Shown here: positions 43,368-54,370 of the stretch, piece after piece
Numbering within the stretch: the stretch's first letter is position 1
Layout: every line of letters begins with the position of its first letter
Source: Thereva unica
Lineage: Eukaryota > Arthropoda > Insecta > Diptera > Therevidae
DNA: 64,000 nucleotides
Reading direction: 5' to 3'
Assembly: GCA_949987705.1 (NCBI GenBank)
Contig: OX465283.1
Location: forward strand, 134,318,101-134,382,100
Notes under the pieces: generated by a model
What the model saw: the letters and a program-made list of their open reading frames with translations, nothing else
Told to the model about the DNA's origin: nothing
Databases searched by the model: none
Made by a program: the position numbers and the translations under genes

Positions 43368-45227
43368 AGAGCCAGCGACGTATTTTGGGCTGTCATTTCA
43401 TTAGTCATGAAAATTTCCACACTGTATCTTATACACCTGCTGAACAATAAAACCTAGTTCTGGCAACCCCCAGTGGCCGGAATTTAGTACAATAAAACAA
43501 AGGGTTTAGGAAATAAAGTTCAATTTTGTTATAGTATTAGTCATGAATTTTCGGGAGATTATTTTTGATGGTATTCTCTATTTATAAAAATTATTGCCAG
43601 AACATTTCTCCGTCACCAAAGTGCCGCCAGAACGTTGTAAATATTCATTTAACAAAACGATATTTTTGTTATTTCATTATAGTTCAGTCGACAGAGTCAG
43701 ACTAAATGTTAACTCACGAAACTTTTTCTAAAAATATAGTTTTTCGTGAGTAGAATATGTTAAAAAAATAGTTTAGGAAAATCGGTTGTACGCTACCCCT
43801 AAAAATAACCCCCTAAAAATAGAAAATTTCGTTTTTGGCTAATATCTCTTAAACGGAAAGTCCTATCCTAAAATATTGTTTACAAAGTTTGTAGATCATG
43901 CGATTATCTACATAAAATGATATTATATATTTTCCCGTACGAATCGCTGTTCATGAGATATCGCCGTTTTAAAGATTTAAAATACTCATCCCCAATTCTC
44001 AACTTGTATAGGTCATCAGACGTTCAATAAATCCTCTGTTGCACTACATGGCTAATATTTTCAGGGGTGATTCCAGGATGGTTTTGAAGAGACTAATTGA
44101 CCTAGAGAGAGGGCTATCCCCACTATCCACTACGATACAGGGTGTTTACGAAAGAAAAAAAAGTATTTTTTTTAATATTTAGTTAAAGTTGAATAACTCC
44201 TAGACGAATAATCGTAGAGCAATGTAATTAGGTTGATCTTTTAGGTAAACGTGTATTATTTTATATGATATTTAGAACAGGAACTTGAGTGACTCAGTTT
44301 ACACGATATGGAATTAAAAAGTGTGATCTAAATCCCAATATTCTTCGTTTTTCCAGAAAAATTCCAATATTTTAGCATTTTGGTCATATTTTGAACCTAC
44401 ATATCTTGTAGATATTAAAAAAAATTTCATTTTTTCTTTGGTAAACACCCTGTATCGTAGTGGATAGTGGGGATAGCCCCCTCTCTAGAGCAATTAGTCT
44501 CTTCAAAAGCATCCTGGAATCACCCCTGAAAATATTAGCCATGTAGTGCAACAGAGGATTTATTGAACGTCTGATGACCTATACAAGTTGAGAATTAGGG
44601 GATGAGTATTTTAAATCTTTAAAACGGCGATATCTCATGAACAGCGATTCGTACGGGAAAATGTATAATATCATTTTATGTAGATAATCGCATGATCTAC
44701 AAACTTTGTAAACAATATTTTAGGATAGGACTTTCCGTTTAAGAGATATTAGCCAAAAACGACATTTTATATTTTTACGGGGGGTTATTTTTAAGGGTAG
44801 CGTACAACCGATTTTCCGAAACTTTTTTTTAACATATTCTACTCACGAAAAACTATATTTTTAGAAAAAGTTTCGTGAGTTAACATTTAGTCTGACTCTG
44901 TCGACTGAACTATAATGAAATAACGAAAATATCGTTTTGTTAAATGAATATTTACAACGTTCTGGCGGCACTTTGGTGACGGAGAAATGTTCTGGCAATA
45001 ATTTTTATAAATAGAGAATACCATCAAAAATAATCTCCCGAAAATTCATGACTAATACTATAACAAAATTGAACTTTATTTCCTAAACCCTTTGTAAATT
45101 TAGGGTACTAAATTCCGGCCACTGGGGGTTGCCAGAACTAGGTTTCATTGTTCAGCAGGTGTATAAGATTTAGTGTGGAAATTTTCATGACTAATGAAAT
45201 GACAACCCAAAATACGTCGCTGGCTCT
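43368..45227. repeat. Kilobase-scale foldback palindrome
   Basis: Left arm 43,368-44,160 (starting AGAGCCAGCGACGTATTTTG) and right arm about 44,430-45,227 (its complement) are near-identical over about 790 bp, separated by a 269 bp unique spacer. Only scattered mismatches and small indels are visible, so the structure is young or kept homogeneous. No ORF of note in the arms. Confidence 0.93.
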
Positions 45228-46276
45228 TGGTCTATAATTTTAGGATTAATTTTTGCAACATTCGGGGACTGAATGCGAACTTCCTTGCCGTTACTTGTGA
45301 ACTGCTACTCCATGCCCCAGATATTTTCGTACTAAGTGAAACTCAAGTGTTACCAGATCTTGATTTAGATCGATTTCATGTGACAGGGTATAACTTAGTG
45401 CACAACTTTTCCGCCCATAGGGGATTAGCCATATATATTAGGAATGACGTGGCGTTTCAGAAAGTGTACAGTAGTACGTCTTCTGATTTTAACCATCTTT
45501 GGATTAAAATAATTATCTATAGCCACGTCATATTCATCTGTTTTTTATATAGGAGTCCTAATATTAGTAATGAAGCCACCACCTCAGCCTTCGATGCTAT
45601 TTCTGAACAGATTTCCGGATTTTTATTTTCCCACCCGGAAAGTGAAATCATTGTTGCGGGTGATTTCAACGTTCACAATGCACATTGACTAAATTGCTCT
45701 AATGACAATAGTGTTCGTGACGAAGACGCCGAGCCCTTTGCGAGCCTCAACAACCTACACCAAATTGCTAAATGTCCTACGAGAGTCCCTGATATTCCAG
45801 GTCAAGCAGCCCATCTCCTTGATCTGTTTCTTACTTCTCATCCGACGTGGTACTCCGTCAAGGTTAGCTCACCCCTTGGCAACTCGGACGACAATTTAAT
45901 TAGCGCTTATTTCCCATATCCATCCTCGACCACAACCATCACAGGTCCTAAAAGAACTGTGTGGCACTATGGGAAAGCCAACTGGTTGGGTCTTATTCGG
46001 TATAGAAGTTCGTTTATGAATAGAACGACTCGACTGAGGAATAATCTCCCGCAGTCAGTATTTCCGAACTCGTACAACACCTTAGAGTTCAAACGTGAGG
46101 CTCATCGTCATTTTCTTCTACACCCTCCAGAGCCTCCCCCCTAACCTTTCCTATTCTCCTCTATTCTTCAATCAAGCTTACTACTAGACATTGCACCATG
46201 AACTGAACGACATGACGGACTGGTAGTATAAAGGGTTACTCCTAAGCTTGGTTTTTTCATATAAAACAAAAAAAAG
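45227..46276 (+). mobile_element. LINE-A deletion derivative: endonuclease joined to C-terminus
   Basis: The first part encodes an APE endonuclease: INFCNIRGLNANF, FVLSETQVLPD, HRGLAIYIRNDV, VAGDFNVHN, with a TGA where Trp is expected just after, then on to about KRTVWHYGKANW (45,975). The next codons jump to the LINE-A C-terminus: YRSSFMNRTTRL, NNLPQSVFPNSYN, then stop (46,142). The whole RT is missing. The 3' UTR contains ACGGACTGGTAGTA and ends with an A-rich tail. Confidence 0.85.
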
Positions 46277-46539
46277 TTTAAGGAGAACTGGAGAACAGCG
46301 GCTGAATGGTCTTGCTCTTTTGAGTATCCACAGGGAAATCGACTTAACGGCTACGAAAGTAATTAACAAATTTGATGAAAAGCGTAGAAACATAGAACTG
46401 CGACTTTCCCACAAGCATTGCTTTGGAACCATTGATCATGTATGTCAATAGTTAATAAACTGAATTCTTCTAAAACACTTCTGGTGTTATTCCTATTAAA
46501 ACATAACTAAAAGTTGTATATATCCCTCCCGCCTGAAAA

Positions 46540-46830
46540 TATTTCTTGCTACGCCAGTAAATGAGACTTGTATTCCAAACAAGTGTATCGTCAGCGTATT
46601 ATGTGCAAGTTGTATTAAGAAGGGAAATTTTGAAGGGGAGGTCGTGTATAAATATATTGAGAAGCTTGGGGCCTAAAATGCAGCCTGGGCGAACTCCCGA
46701 TTCAATTTTAAACGATTGAGAGGCTAGCTCTGTGAAACAGTCTGAATTTACAAGTTCTGTTAGTAGTATACATTACTCTAAATCAATCTAATTTTTGAAA
46801 CAAGTACTATGGCATACAGACTGAGAAGAA
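46540..46830 (-). mobile_element. LINE RT palm fragment
   Basis: The minus strand encodes ESGVRPGCILGPKLLNIFIH then, after one stop, YADDTLVWNTSLIYW, the QG and YADD boxes of a LINE reverse transcriptase. Short and broken. Confidence 0.75.
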
Positions 46831-47080
46831 TTTCTTGGCAGAGACGAAGATTCGGGTCCACCTATTAACGTTAACAGATCGTGTAAAAGAGGACAAAGAC
46901 CATGTCGTTTTGGAGTGTCGGAGATTAGCCGAGGAAACTGCTGCGCTGTAACCGACAGCTAAGGGCACGGGTAAGAGCAAAGAAGGTCACAGACTATAAT
47001 GGTACGATTGTGTGAGCTATGGAATAAAGTGGAGGACCAGTGAAATATCCTCTAATGATAGCTAAAGCGGAAAGAAACTA
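46800..47080 (+). mobile_element. R1-like LINE C-terminal fragment
   Basis: The plus strand reads LAETKIRVHLLTLTDRVKED followed by KDHVVLECRRLAEE, similar to the Cys-His region near the end of R1-type pol (HVxxECxR). It overlaps the end of the opposite-strand RT fragment, so the boundary is approximate. Confidence 0.5.
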
Positions 47081-47181
47081 AAAGGAAGAGAATAAGGCTT
47101 AGAAATAGTAGCAGTATTATCAGGTAGATAAAAGCTGATCCAGCTGGCGACGCATATGAAGCTTAACATTCATTACGTTTA

Positions 47182-48122
47182 CACTGTTAAAAATTTCTAT
47201 TGTAATTTTTCAAAACAGTTGGAAGTTTTTACTCATCACGATAAAGTAAAAGTACAATCCAGTTTTGTAAATTTACTACACAATTAATTCCAATGAAATT
47301 TGAGAAAATTACAAAACGTGTGTAGCAATTTTACTAAAGAGTTATCAATACTCTGTTTTTGGAGTCAGGTTGCTGATGTTTTATTTTCAAAATTCAAAAT
47401 AAAATAGAATAAAACAACCGATTGCAAACAGAGAGAAAAAAAACCCAATAAAAAAAATCTGATTTCCGACATGGATTCGATCCAGGGTCCACAAATTCCG
47501 TCTCCGACACAATCCCCGATTTTCTCTTTCGACCACTTCCACTGTTGATGAGTTCTGCTCAATTTATATAGATAACCTTTAGTCCTATTTTTATTCCCAC
47601 TTATAACATTCAGAGTTACACCTTTAAATTTTATTTCAAAGTCAATTACACATTTATTGTCCAGATTGGATTTAATTCCAATATGAAAATTGTTTTATTT
47701 TAAATTTATTGGATATACTCTTTTTTCACGTTGATACAAGTTTGTTGTAGTGTATCAATAATCCCAAAAAGTAATTTTGTTAAAAAAAAACTATACTGAA
47801 AATCTCCTGTATTTTCAATACGTTTTATTGTCCGAGAATCGTAATAACTCAGCTCGAGTAAAATTATAATAAATCAAATTATAAACAATGTTTGTAAATT
47901 CGAAATGCTTGAAAGCTGATAAACAGGTCAGTAAAATCGCAATGCGTGTAGGATTTCTACATAAAGATTGTAAAATTACAACTGATATTAGTAAATTTCC
48001 TACATATCTTAGAAAATTCCTTGAATTGTGTTTTAATTTTGTATTACCATACACTGATTTGTAATTTTACTCATCTTTTATTTTGTAAAACAATAGTAAT
48101 TTTACAAACATTTTTAACAGTG
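47182..48122. mobile_element. Non-autonomous element with CACTGTTAAAAAT termini
   Basis: The left end CACTGTTAAAAATTTCTATTG and the right end (complement CACTGTTAAAAATGTTTGT) are inverted repeats with TA directly outside both. The 941 bp interior is AT-rich. The minus strand at about 47,460-47,520 resembles a tRNA-like B box (GGATCGAATCC), hinting at a nested SINE. Confidence 0.75.
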
Positions 48123-48469
48123 TAGACAGAAAATCTGTCTTAAGAAAATTTGATGAGGCATCTTAAGACCATTGTAGTTAGGTCTGATGAGTCGGCTAGT
48201 AGGTGATTTCAGTTAGGATTAGAGTCCGGTATAACCTGCAGGCTAGACGTGTCGGCATCATGAAGCTTCCACCTTCCAACGCACGAAAATAATAAGAATA
48301 CTAGTTATTTGTATGCCAAAGAAGTATAACTTCTAATGCGCGTACACACACCCACTGTTTTTTTTTTTCACTAAAATTTCAACTTCAACCACCTTTTTCT
48401 CCAAAAAATACGTAATTAACCAATATTTTTTTACAATATCGGAAAGCTTGGACAATTTTCTATGAATAT

Positions 48470-50115
48470 TGTCTTTTTTTTTATATGAAAAAACCAAGCG
48501 TAGGTGTAACCCTTTGTACTACCAGTCCGTCATGTCGTTCAGTTCATGGTGCAATGTCTAGTAGTAAGCTTGGTTTGAAGAATAGAGGAGAATAGGAAAG
48601 GTTAGAGGGGGTCTGGAGGGTGTAGAAGAAAATAACGATGAACCTCACTTTTGAACTCTAAGATGTTGTACGAGTTCGGAAATACTGACTGCGGGAGATT
48701 ATTCCACAGTCGAGTTGTTCTATTCATAAACGAACTTCTAAACCGTATTGTGCGTGAACGAGGGGGCTGTAGGGTATGGGGGTGAGCCGAGCGGGCTAGT
48801 CTTGTGTTGCGGGAAAAGTATTGCCGTGCAGGCAGGAGGTCCTGAATTTCGGTGGAACAGTCGCCTTGGTAATAGCGATAAAGTATGGAGAGGGCTGCTA
48901 CATTCCTACGGTGGCTCAAGGTGTCTATGGAGGCGCGAAAGGGGCCATCACCAATGAGTTTGAGGGCACGATTTTGCACCTTGTCGAGACAAGCCAAGGT
49001 GGTTTTTGGGACGCCTGCCCAGATATGCGAGTTGTATTCGAGGCGCGGCCGAATGTAGGATTTGTATATTGTAGCCAATGCGGCTGGCTGGAGGAGGAAC
49101 TTGCATCTCTTGAGAAATCCAAGGCATTGGTAGGCTTGTTTGGCGATTTGGAATATGTGATCGTTCCATCGCAGATGCTCCGTTAAAATTACCGCTACGA
49201 TGTTGAGAGTTGAGTCAGCCGTTAGATTCTCTCCATCCACCGAGACAGGAGGAAGGTCGGTACAATTTTTGTTGGAGATCAGACAGTGCTTCGTTTTTGT
49301 GGCATTGAATTCGACGCGGTTCATTTCGCCCCAATGAAGAATCGATTCGATATCCCGGTTGATCGAAGCCGAACTCAGTTGACGGTGGTAAAGACAAGGT
49401 CTGGCACGTGCTTGTCTTATATTGTCGAAGGAGTAAGAGAAATTCAGAGTACCGTCATCAGCGAAGCAGTGAAGTGGGTTGGAGGGGATTGAGAGCAGAT
49501 CATTAATGAAGATTAGAAAAAGTGCGGGTGAGAGAATTGACCCCTGGGGAACTCCGGCCGAAATGGCGTGGGGGTTGGATTCGACGCCGTCCAATACTAC
49601 CTTTATTGAACGGCCTGAAAGAAAGCTCTTAATCCAGTTCCTTAAAACTAAGTGTATACCAATAGCTTGGAGTTTATTCAACAGAGCTGGGTGCCATACT
49701 CTGTCAAAAGCCTTTGATATATCTAGAGCAACTAGGCTAGACTCACCAAAGCTGTGAATGCTTTGGTTGATACGCTCGGTTAAACACACAAGCAGATCGC
49801 CAGTAGACCGTTTAGATCTGAAGCCGTATTGCCTGTAGTGTATAAATTGGTTGGATTCTAGATATTTCATCAGCTTTTTATTGAGTATTGTCTCCATGAT
49901 TTTGGAGAGAACAGAAGTAATTGCTATTGGGCGGTAGTTTAACGGGTCGCTGGCTTCACCTTTTTTTGGGATTGGCTGAACATGAGCTACTTTCCAAGAG
50001 TCGGGATACACTCCGGAGAAGTAAGACAGGGCAAAAAGTTTGCGCAGAGGTTTAGCCAAAGGTGAGGCACATTTTTTAAGTACCATAGGGGGGATTTTGT
50101 CGGGTTTTGTCTTAC
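48470..50115 (-). mobile_element. LINE-A, 5'-truncated copy with long intact RT frame
   Basis: The 3' end (48,470-48,600) carries the complement of ACGGACTGGTAGTACAAAGG and an A/T tail. Upstream lies a 494-codon open frame (see the separate entry). The 5' break is near 50,115, within the RT fingers, with no endonuclease. It is the best-preserved LINE-A in the window and serves as the reference for the broken copies at 28.9, 37.1 and 45.2 kb. Confidence 0.9.
48602..50086 (-). CDS. LINE-A reverse transcriptase, partial ORF2 (494 codons)
   Basis: RNA-templated DNA synthesis at the target site is the family's role. Motifs in order are YRPIAITSVLSKIMETI (51-67), GFRSKRSTGDLLVCL (88-102), ALDISKAFDRVWH (120-132, catalytic D122), AGVPQGSILSPALF (177-190), and CFADDGTLNF (207-216, catalytic D210/D211 with Phe replacing Tyr of YADD). 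A C-terminal region follows with SHRRNVAALSILYRYY and FMNRTTRLWNNLPQSVFPNS. There is no stop or frameshift over 494 codons, suggesting recent insertion. The N-terminal endonuclease is missing, so it cannot move alone. The ATG used here is internal and only marks the first Met of the remaining frame. Confidence 0.88.
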   Translation of the reverse strand: MVLKKCASPLAKPLRKLFALSYFSGVYPDSWKVAHVQPIPKKGEASDPLNYRPIAITSVLSKIMETILNKKLMKYLESNQFIHYRQYGFRSKRSTGDLLVCLTERINQSIHSFGESSLVALDISKAFDRVWHPALLNKLQAIGIHLVLRNWIKSFLSGRSIKVVLDGVESNPHAISAGVPQGSILSPALFLIFINDLLSIPSNPLHCFADDGTLNFSYSFDNIRQARARPCLYHRQLSSASINRDIESILHWGEMNRVEFNATKTKHCLISNKNCTDLPPVSVDGENLTADSTLNIVAVILTEHLRWNDHIFQIAKQAYQCLGFLKRCKFLLQPAALATIYKSYIRPRLEYNSHIWAGVPKTTLACLDKVQNRALKLIGDGPFRASIDTLSHRRNVAALSILYRYYQGDCSTEIQDLLPARQYFSRNTRLARSAHPHTLQPPRSRTIRFRSSFMNRTTRLWNNLPQSVFPNSYNILEFKSEVHRYFLLHPPDPL

Positions 50116-50139
50116 AACTGTTATGCTACGACCTTTACT

Positions 50140-50440
50140 TTACGTTATAAGCAATTTTAATGTTACCATTTTTTGTTCGTCTATCCAAGACCTATGGACA
50201 GCCAGGCATTTCGAAATTTTCACAGATACATCCTGTATACTCTTCACTGTTCGGTTTTCCGGCATTCGCTCTACATGTCGTGCCCATTCAAATGATAATT
50301 CCACGCACTCATCATCAATTCTACGGTATCCCCTACTTCGTGCGGAACTGTGCCAACCGATTTTTCCTTGCAATATGCATGCTTGGAAGAAGACAAACAG
50401 ACCTATGTTAAAGAATTTCGGATGTATATATATCTAGCAT
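50140..50440 (-). mobile_element. Possible RTE-like LINE C-terminal fragment
   Basis: The minus strand reads FEWARHVERMPENRTVKSIQ, similar to the LRWxGHVxRM box of RTE-like C-termini. The rest is not conserved enough to classify. Confidence 0.45.
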
Positions 50441-50851
50441 CAGTTGTTTCGCCTTGACGATTAAGGGTGGCAAGCTAATCGATCTTCAATGCTTTGTTGT
50501 TTCATGCGGAATCAAGATCACTTAAATTCTCTTGAAGGTGCTGGCAATTGTTATAGATTTCCAATAATAGACATTATATTTTCTAGGACTATGTCTAAAA
50601 GAAAACAGTTAGTGCTCAACACACTTTTGGATTTTTCCCATCATACTGCTATCTCCGCCTGCAACTTTAGTCTCGTGTCTGGGTCCAAGAAATAACTAAA
50701 CCACAATTGATTCATTAGACCAAAAATCATTATTATTATTAGCCCCTATTCCCACCGCCTAGATACACAACTAATAAAACCGAATTCCCAGACATAAAAA
50801 TAAATGTCACCAAATATCCATTATCATTTCTTTTCTCCAATTCTCTCTTTA

Positions 50852-51019
50852 GCACCAATGCCAATGGCAATGTCCCATCATCAGCATCTTAGCATCAGCC
50901 ATCAAAACGGCTTCAGTAGATTACCACCGACGACCGCTAAGGTTCATCTCTTCAAAGAAAGCGAAAACATTCACCGAAGTCGCCCTAACGCCTTAACATT
51001 TCATCGTGATTACAGTTGA
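50852..51019 (+). CDS. Putative terminal coding exon of an unidentified gene
   Basis: A strong pyrimidine tract and acceptor (TTCTTTTCTCCAATTCTCTCTTTAG, ending 50,851 - shown here only as TTCTCTCTTTAG) precede a phase-1 open segment. It encodes PMPMAMSHHQHLSISHQNGF, a basic middle, and ends RPNALTFHRDYS with a TGA. The codon use is less AT-driven than surrounding junk. The His/Ser/Gln-rich short tail would suit the C-terminus of an Osiris-type protein, but no hydrophobic segment or upstream exon was found, so the gene is unknown. Any upstream exon must lie beyond the LINE-A at 48.5-50.1 kb. Confidence 0.35.
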   Translation, partial: APMPMAMSHHQHLSISHQNGFSRLPPTTAKVHLFKESENIHRSRPNALTFHRDYS

Positions 51020-51144
51020 TGATCACCTGAATAGAGGCTCCACAGTCCGTGAGGCCGATTCGTGCTCGAAAACAACGAAACTTGAACACCGGCGTCTTAA
51101 TGGCAATCAATCATAATGGCCGGTCATCTTTAGGGAAATCTTAC

Positions 51145-51348
51145 ACTTAATAGGCATAACAGTGCCACAATGAATGCCTCCGCAGCTAGAAAATTAATAG
51201 TTGTGAAAATTCGCATGGGAAATTCGTGATTGCATTCCGGCAGAAATGTTACTTTCCATCTCTTTAAGATAAACAGAACCGATTGAGGATTCCGTTCTGC
51301 AAATTGGTGAAAGTATTGAATTTCTTTTCCATTACGGCCATGTGCCAT
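51145..51348 (-). CDS. Putative exon with membrane segment, unidentified gene
   Basis: On the minus strand an acceptor-like TTCTCCCGCAG is followed by a 68-codon open segment and a GTAAGA donor at 51,144-51,139. It reads MAHGRNGKEIQYFHQFAERN, then ILKRWKVTFLPECNHEF, then a hydrophobic stretch MRIFTTINFLAAEAFIVALL. The last part alone would make a signal peptide if translation started at the internal Met. I do not recognise it. It could be chance. Confidence 0.25.
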
Positions 51349-51349
51349 C

Positions 51350-51985
51350 TGCGGGAGAAGTTATTTTTAGCAAAAGGTACCCTTTTCCACCAACCTCCAG
51401 GCAGAAGAATCCTCCAAGTGTCACAGGTGAGTGGGATGCGACTGCAGCGAGAGATTCACTAAACAACAAATCCAGCATGTTAGAAAGTTTTCGCAATTTC
51501 GTGATTGTACAATAGTTTTTACCAGATGCATCGATGATTAGAAAAGATTAGAATTCCATCAGGTGGCGGCGGCGATGACATTTATGGACACTCTTCACAA
51601 AGGGTTCATTTTGATTTATAGATTTCTAGTCGTTTTCTAATTACGTCGTGACCCATGTTGAGGCACTAAACAGCAATGAAAGCTGTAATTAGTGTTTCCG
51701 TAGAAATTTTTAGCTGTTATCAACAAGGTAAAGAAGATAGCACCTCAATTTTTAGCTGCACGAGCAGACACCTACACGCTCTTTGAGAAAAATTAATTTT
51801 TTTTTTACCTGAGAGAAATTAGAAATTTTATTTCCGGTGAATTTTTGCGAGGGAGCACGATGTTTTTTTTGCCCATAAGGTTACGTAAATTGTTTTTTCC
51901 GCAATAATAAAATGACAAACATAAAGTGATTACAACTTGTGTGGAAATGTTACAACTGCAACTAATACACTTCAACCTTTTATAT
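51350..51985. other. Unassigned sequence
   Basis: No gene recognised. Confidence 0.4.
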
Positions 51986-51989
51986 TTGG

Positions 51990-52330
51990 TGCATCCTTTT
52001 CAAAATTGTAAGCTTGCACATGTTCACCCCAGACCATGCCAAAAATCGTGACTCCAACAACTCCTACAACTGCCGCCCGATAGCACTTAAATCTAATATC
52101 TTCAAAATAATGGAGATGGCGGCTTTTGGGGTATTTAGAATCCGACCTTATATTAGATGACAAAAGGAACGGCTTTAGAAAAAAAATATGTTCAATGGGG
52201 ACCTTTTAATGAAGCTTACAGAACATATGCTGCATCGACTTGGTGAGTACGGTTTGGGCAATCTAGGCTCCATTACTGTTGCCGGGGATTATTGCTAAAA
52301 AAATTGCTCGTGTATGCACACCTTAAGAAC
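51990..52330 (+). mobile_element. Jockey-like LINE RT finger fragment
   Basis: The plus strand reads RDSNNSYNCRPIALKSNIFK and IMEMAA, then (frameshifted) DKRNGFRKK, TEHMLHRLGEYG: the YRPIAL and QxGFR regions of a LINE RT. Frameshifts and a missing catalytic core make it a relic. Confidence 0.7.
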
Positions 52331-52649
52331 CGTCTTCCGTCAACAGATTTCAGTTGAGAATAGCTCATAGAGGAATAATACGGATGTTGCCGGTCCATTT
52401 TTCGGTACAGTTGTTTACCTCTTCTCCTTTTATTGGCACCGCTACGCAATGTTACCGTCAGATGAATTTTGAGAGTAGTAAAATCTACTACCTTTTTGAA
52501 AAAAGAAAGGTAGCAAAATTTTTTGATTTGAAATCAATTTTTCATTTTTTTGTCACCTGCGAGAACGAGCAAAGTGGATGGTTTTTTTTTTCAAGAGTTA
52601 ACCCTTCTAGCACAGAAGGCGCACTTTTCAGCTAAGCATGAAAATCTAT

Positions 52650-52657
52650 ATATACAT

Positions 52658-52700
<43 letters not shown>

Positions 52701-52712
52701 CATATATAGAGT
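52650..52712. repeat. AT/ATAC microsatellite
   Basis: A run of TATA and ACATA units (ATATATATATATATATATAT core) about 60 bp long, beside two similar copies of CTAAGACAGAAGGCGCACTT / CTAGCACAGAAGGCGCACTT (about 52,607 and 52,713). Confidence 0.9.
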
Positions 52713-52883
52713 TTCCCTTCTAAGACAGAAGGCGCACTTCCCAGCAGAGCTGAGAAATATTTACCACTGCCGTGGCTCAGCTGAGACATGCTAACATAAA
52801 ATATTAAAATATCACAACATCAGATCAAAAACATTAAACAGAGAAGCGTGCAAAACTAAAAAGGGAGTGAGGCACGCAGAGAG
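52713..52883. other. Downstream flank of LINE-E
   Basis: Probably the 3' UTR of LINE-E on the minus strand; CAGAAGGCGCACTT and GCTGAGAAATATT precede it. No gene. Confidence 0.35.
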
Positions 52884-54365
52884 TCACGCCATATTGAGAA
52901 GGGTCCTTTTAAGGACAACTTCACTGGTTAGCAAGATAAACACACTCCTATTGTTGTTAGTATTTATAAGCATGCGATTAACGGGTTCGAACATGCCATA
53001 ATTGGTGTTAGAGGAATTAATGTGCAAGAGAGGTTCACCTCTCAGGTTGTAGTTATTCACTCTAAATGACGCGCGGTTTCTTAAGAAACCAGAGTCCACC
53101 TTGTCATTCATCAGTCGATGAACGAATATAACGTCAGCGACCTCACGGCGCTTATGGAGGGAGCTTAAGTTGAGCAATTTAAGTCTGCTCTCATAAGGCG
53201 GAAGAGCGAGTGGGTCATCCCACGGGAGGTGGCTAAGTGCAAAACGGACGAACTTCCTTTGAACCGATTCGATTCTACTAACATGGGAGGAGTAGTAAGG
53301 AGACCATACCTGGGAAGCGTAGTCAAGCAAAGGCCTAACCAAAGATACGTACAGGTGTTTAGTGACGAGGGGGTTGTTGAACTCTTTGGACCATCTCTTT
53401 ATAAAACCCAGGACTGAATTGCCCTTGGAGGAGATATATATTGATGTGGGTGGAGAAATCCAACTTACTTTCTAGCCTAACCCCAAGATCGATTACAGAT
53501 TCAGTACGGGAGACCTTGTTGTCAAGGAAAGTATAGTCATAAGTTATAACACCACGTTTCCTACAAAAAGTCATGATCTCGCATTTACTAATATTAAGCA
53601 CAAGGTTGTTGTTGGAACACCAAGAATAGAAGGTGTTTAGATCTGCTTGCAGAAGTTTGCAATCCTCTATACTCCTTATGTGGCGATACAGTTTGATGTC
53701 ATCAGCGTAAATACGGATTTTACAGTGCCTTAGCAGTGTAACAATATCGTCAATTGATAAAATAAAAAGAAGAGGGCCAAGATGACTGCCTTGCGGGACT
53801 CCAGAGGACGCTTCGATATTCTTCGATTTGACTCCGCGGAATAGAACCTGGTAGGTTCTATCGGCTAAGTACGACTGGAACCAATCCACAAGGGCATGCA
53901 GAAAGCCTAATTTCTTTAGTTTAAGAACTACAATAGAGTGGGAGAGCTTGTCAAAAGCCTTACTAAAATCTGTATAGACACAGTCAGTTTGGCAGCCAGT
54001 GACAAAGCCTCTAATTGTGTGTGAAGAGAACTCCAGTAAATTAGTAGTAGTGGAACGGGCTGCAAGAAAACCATGTTGGTTTGTTGAGATAAGCCTCTTG
54101 CAGATAGGGGCGATAGCAGAATAAATAATATATTCAAAGAGTTTTGGTATAGACGATAACTTCGCAATTGGCCTATAATTAGATATTTCGTTTTTACAGC
54201 CTTTCTTATGGACAGGTATTATAAAAGAGTTCTTCCATAAGGTTGGGAAGCGCCCTTTATTTAGGGATTTTTGAAATAAACATAGAAGACGAAACAGTAG
54301 GGCCCCTGCACAGGATTTTAGAACAGCTGGAGGGACTCCATCAGGGCCGGACGAAAAATCTTGTG
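52884..54365 (-). mobile_element. LINE-E (CR1/Jockey-like), 5'-truncated, one frameshift
   Basis: From about 54,330 to 53,359 one open frame encodes FIIPVHKKGCKNEISNYRPI, AKLSSIPKLFEY, CVYTDFSKAFDKLSHS, ASSGVPQGSHLGPLLF and IRIYADDIKLYRHI. All catalytic residues are present. Near 53,440 a frameshift leads into the frame 53,342-52,884 with RPLLDYASQVWSPYY and RRREVADV-like thumb/C-terminal sequence. The 5' end is fused to Helitron sequence at about 54,366. Same family as 42,050-42,360. Confidence 0.88.
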
Positions 54366-54370
54366 GAAGT

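Noticed and set aside
52650..52712. CRISPR-like or regulatory repeat
   Set aside because: It is a simple AT microsatellite in a eukaryotic genome with no spacers.
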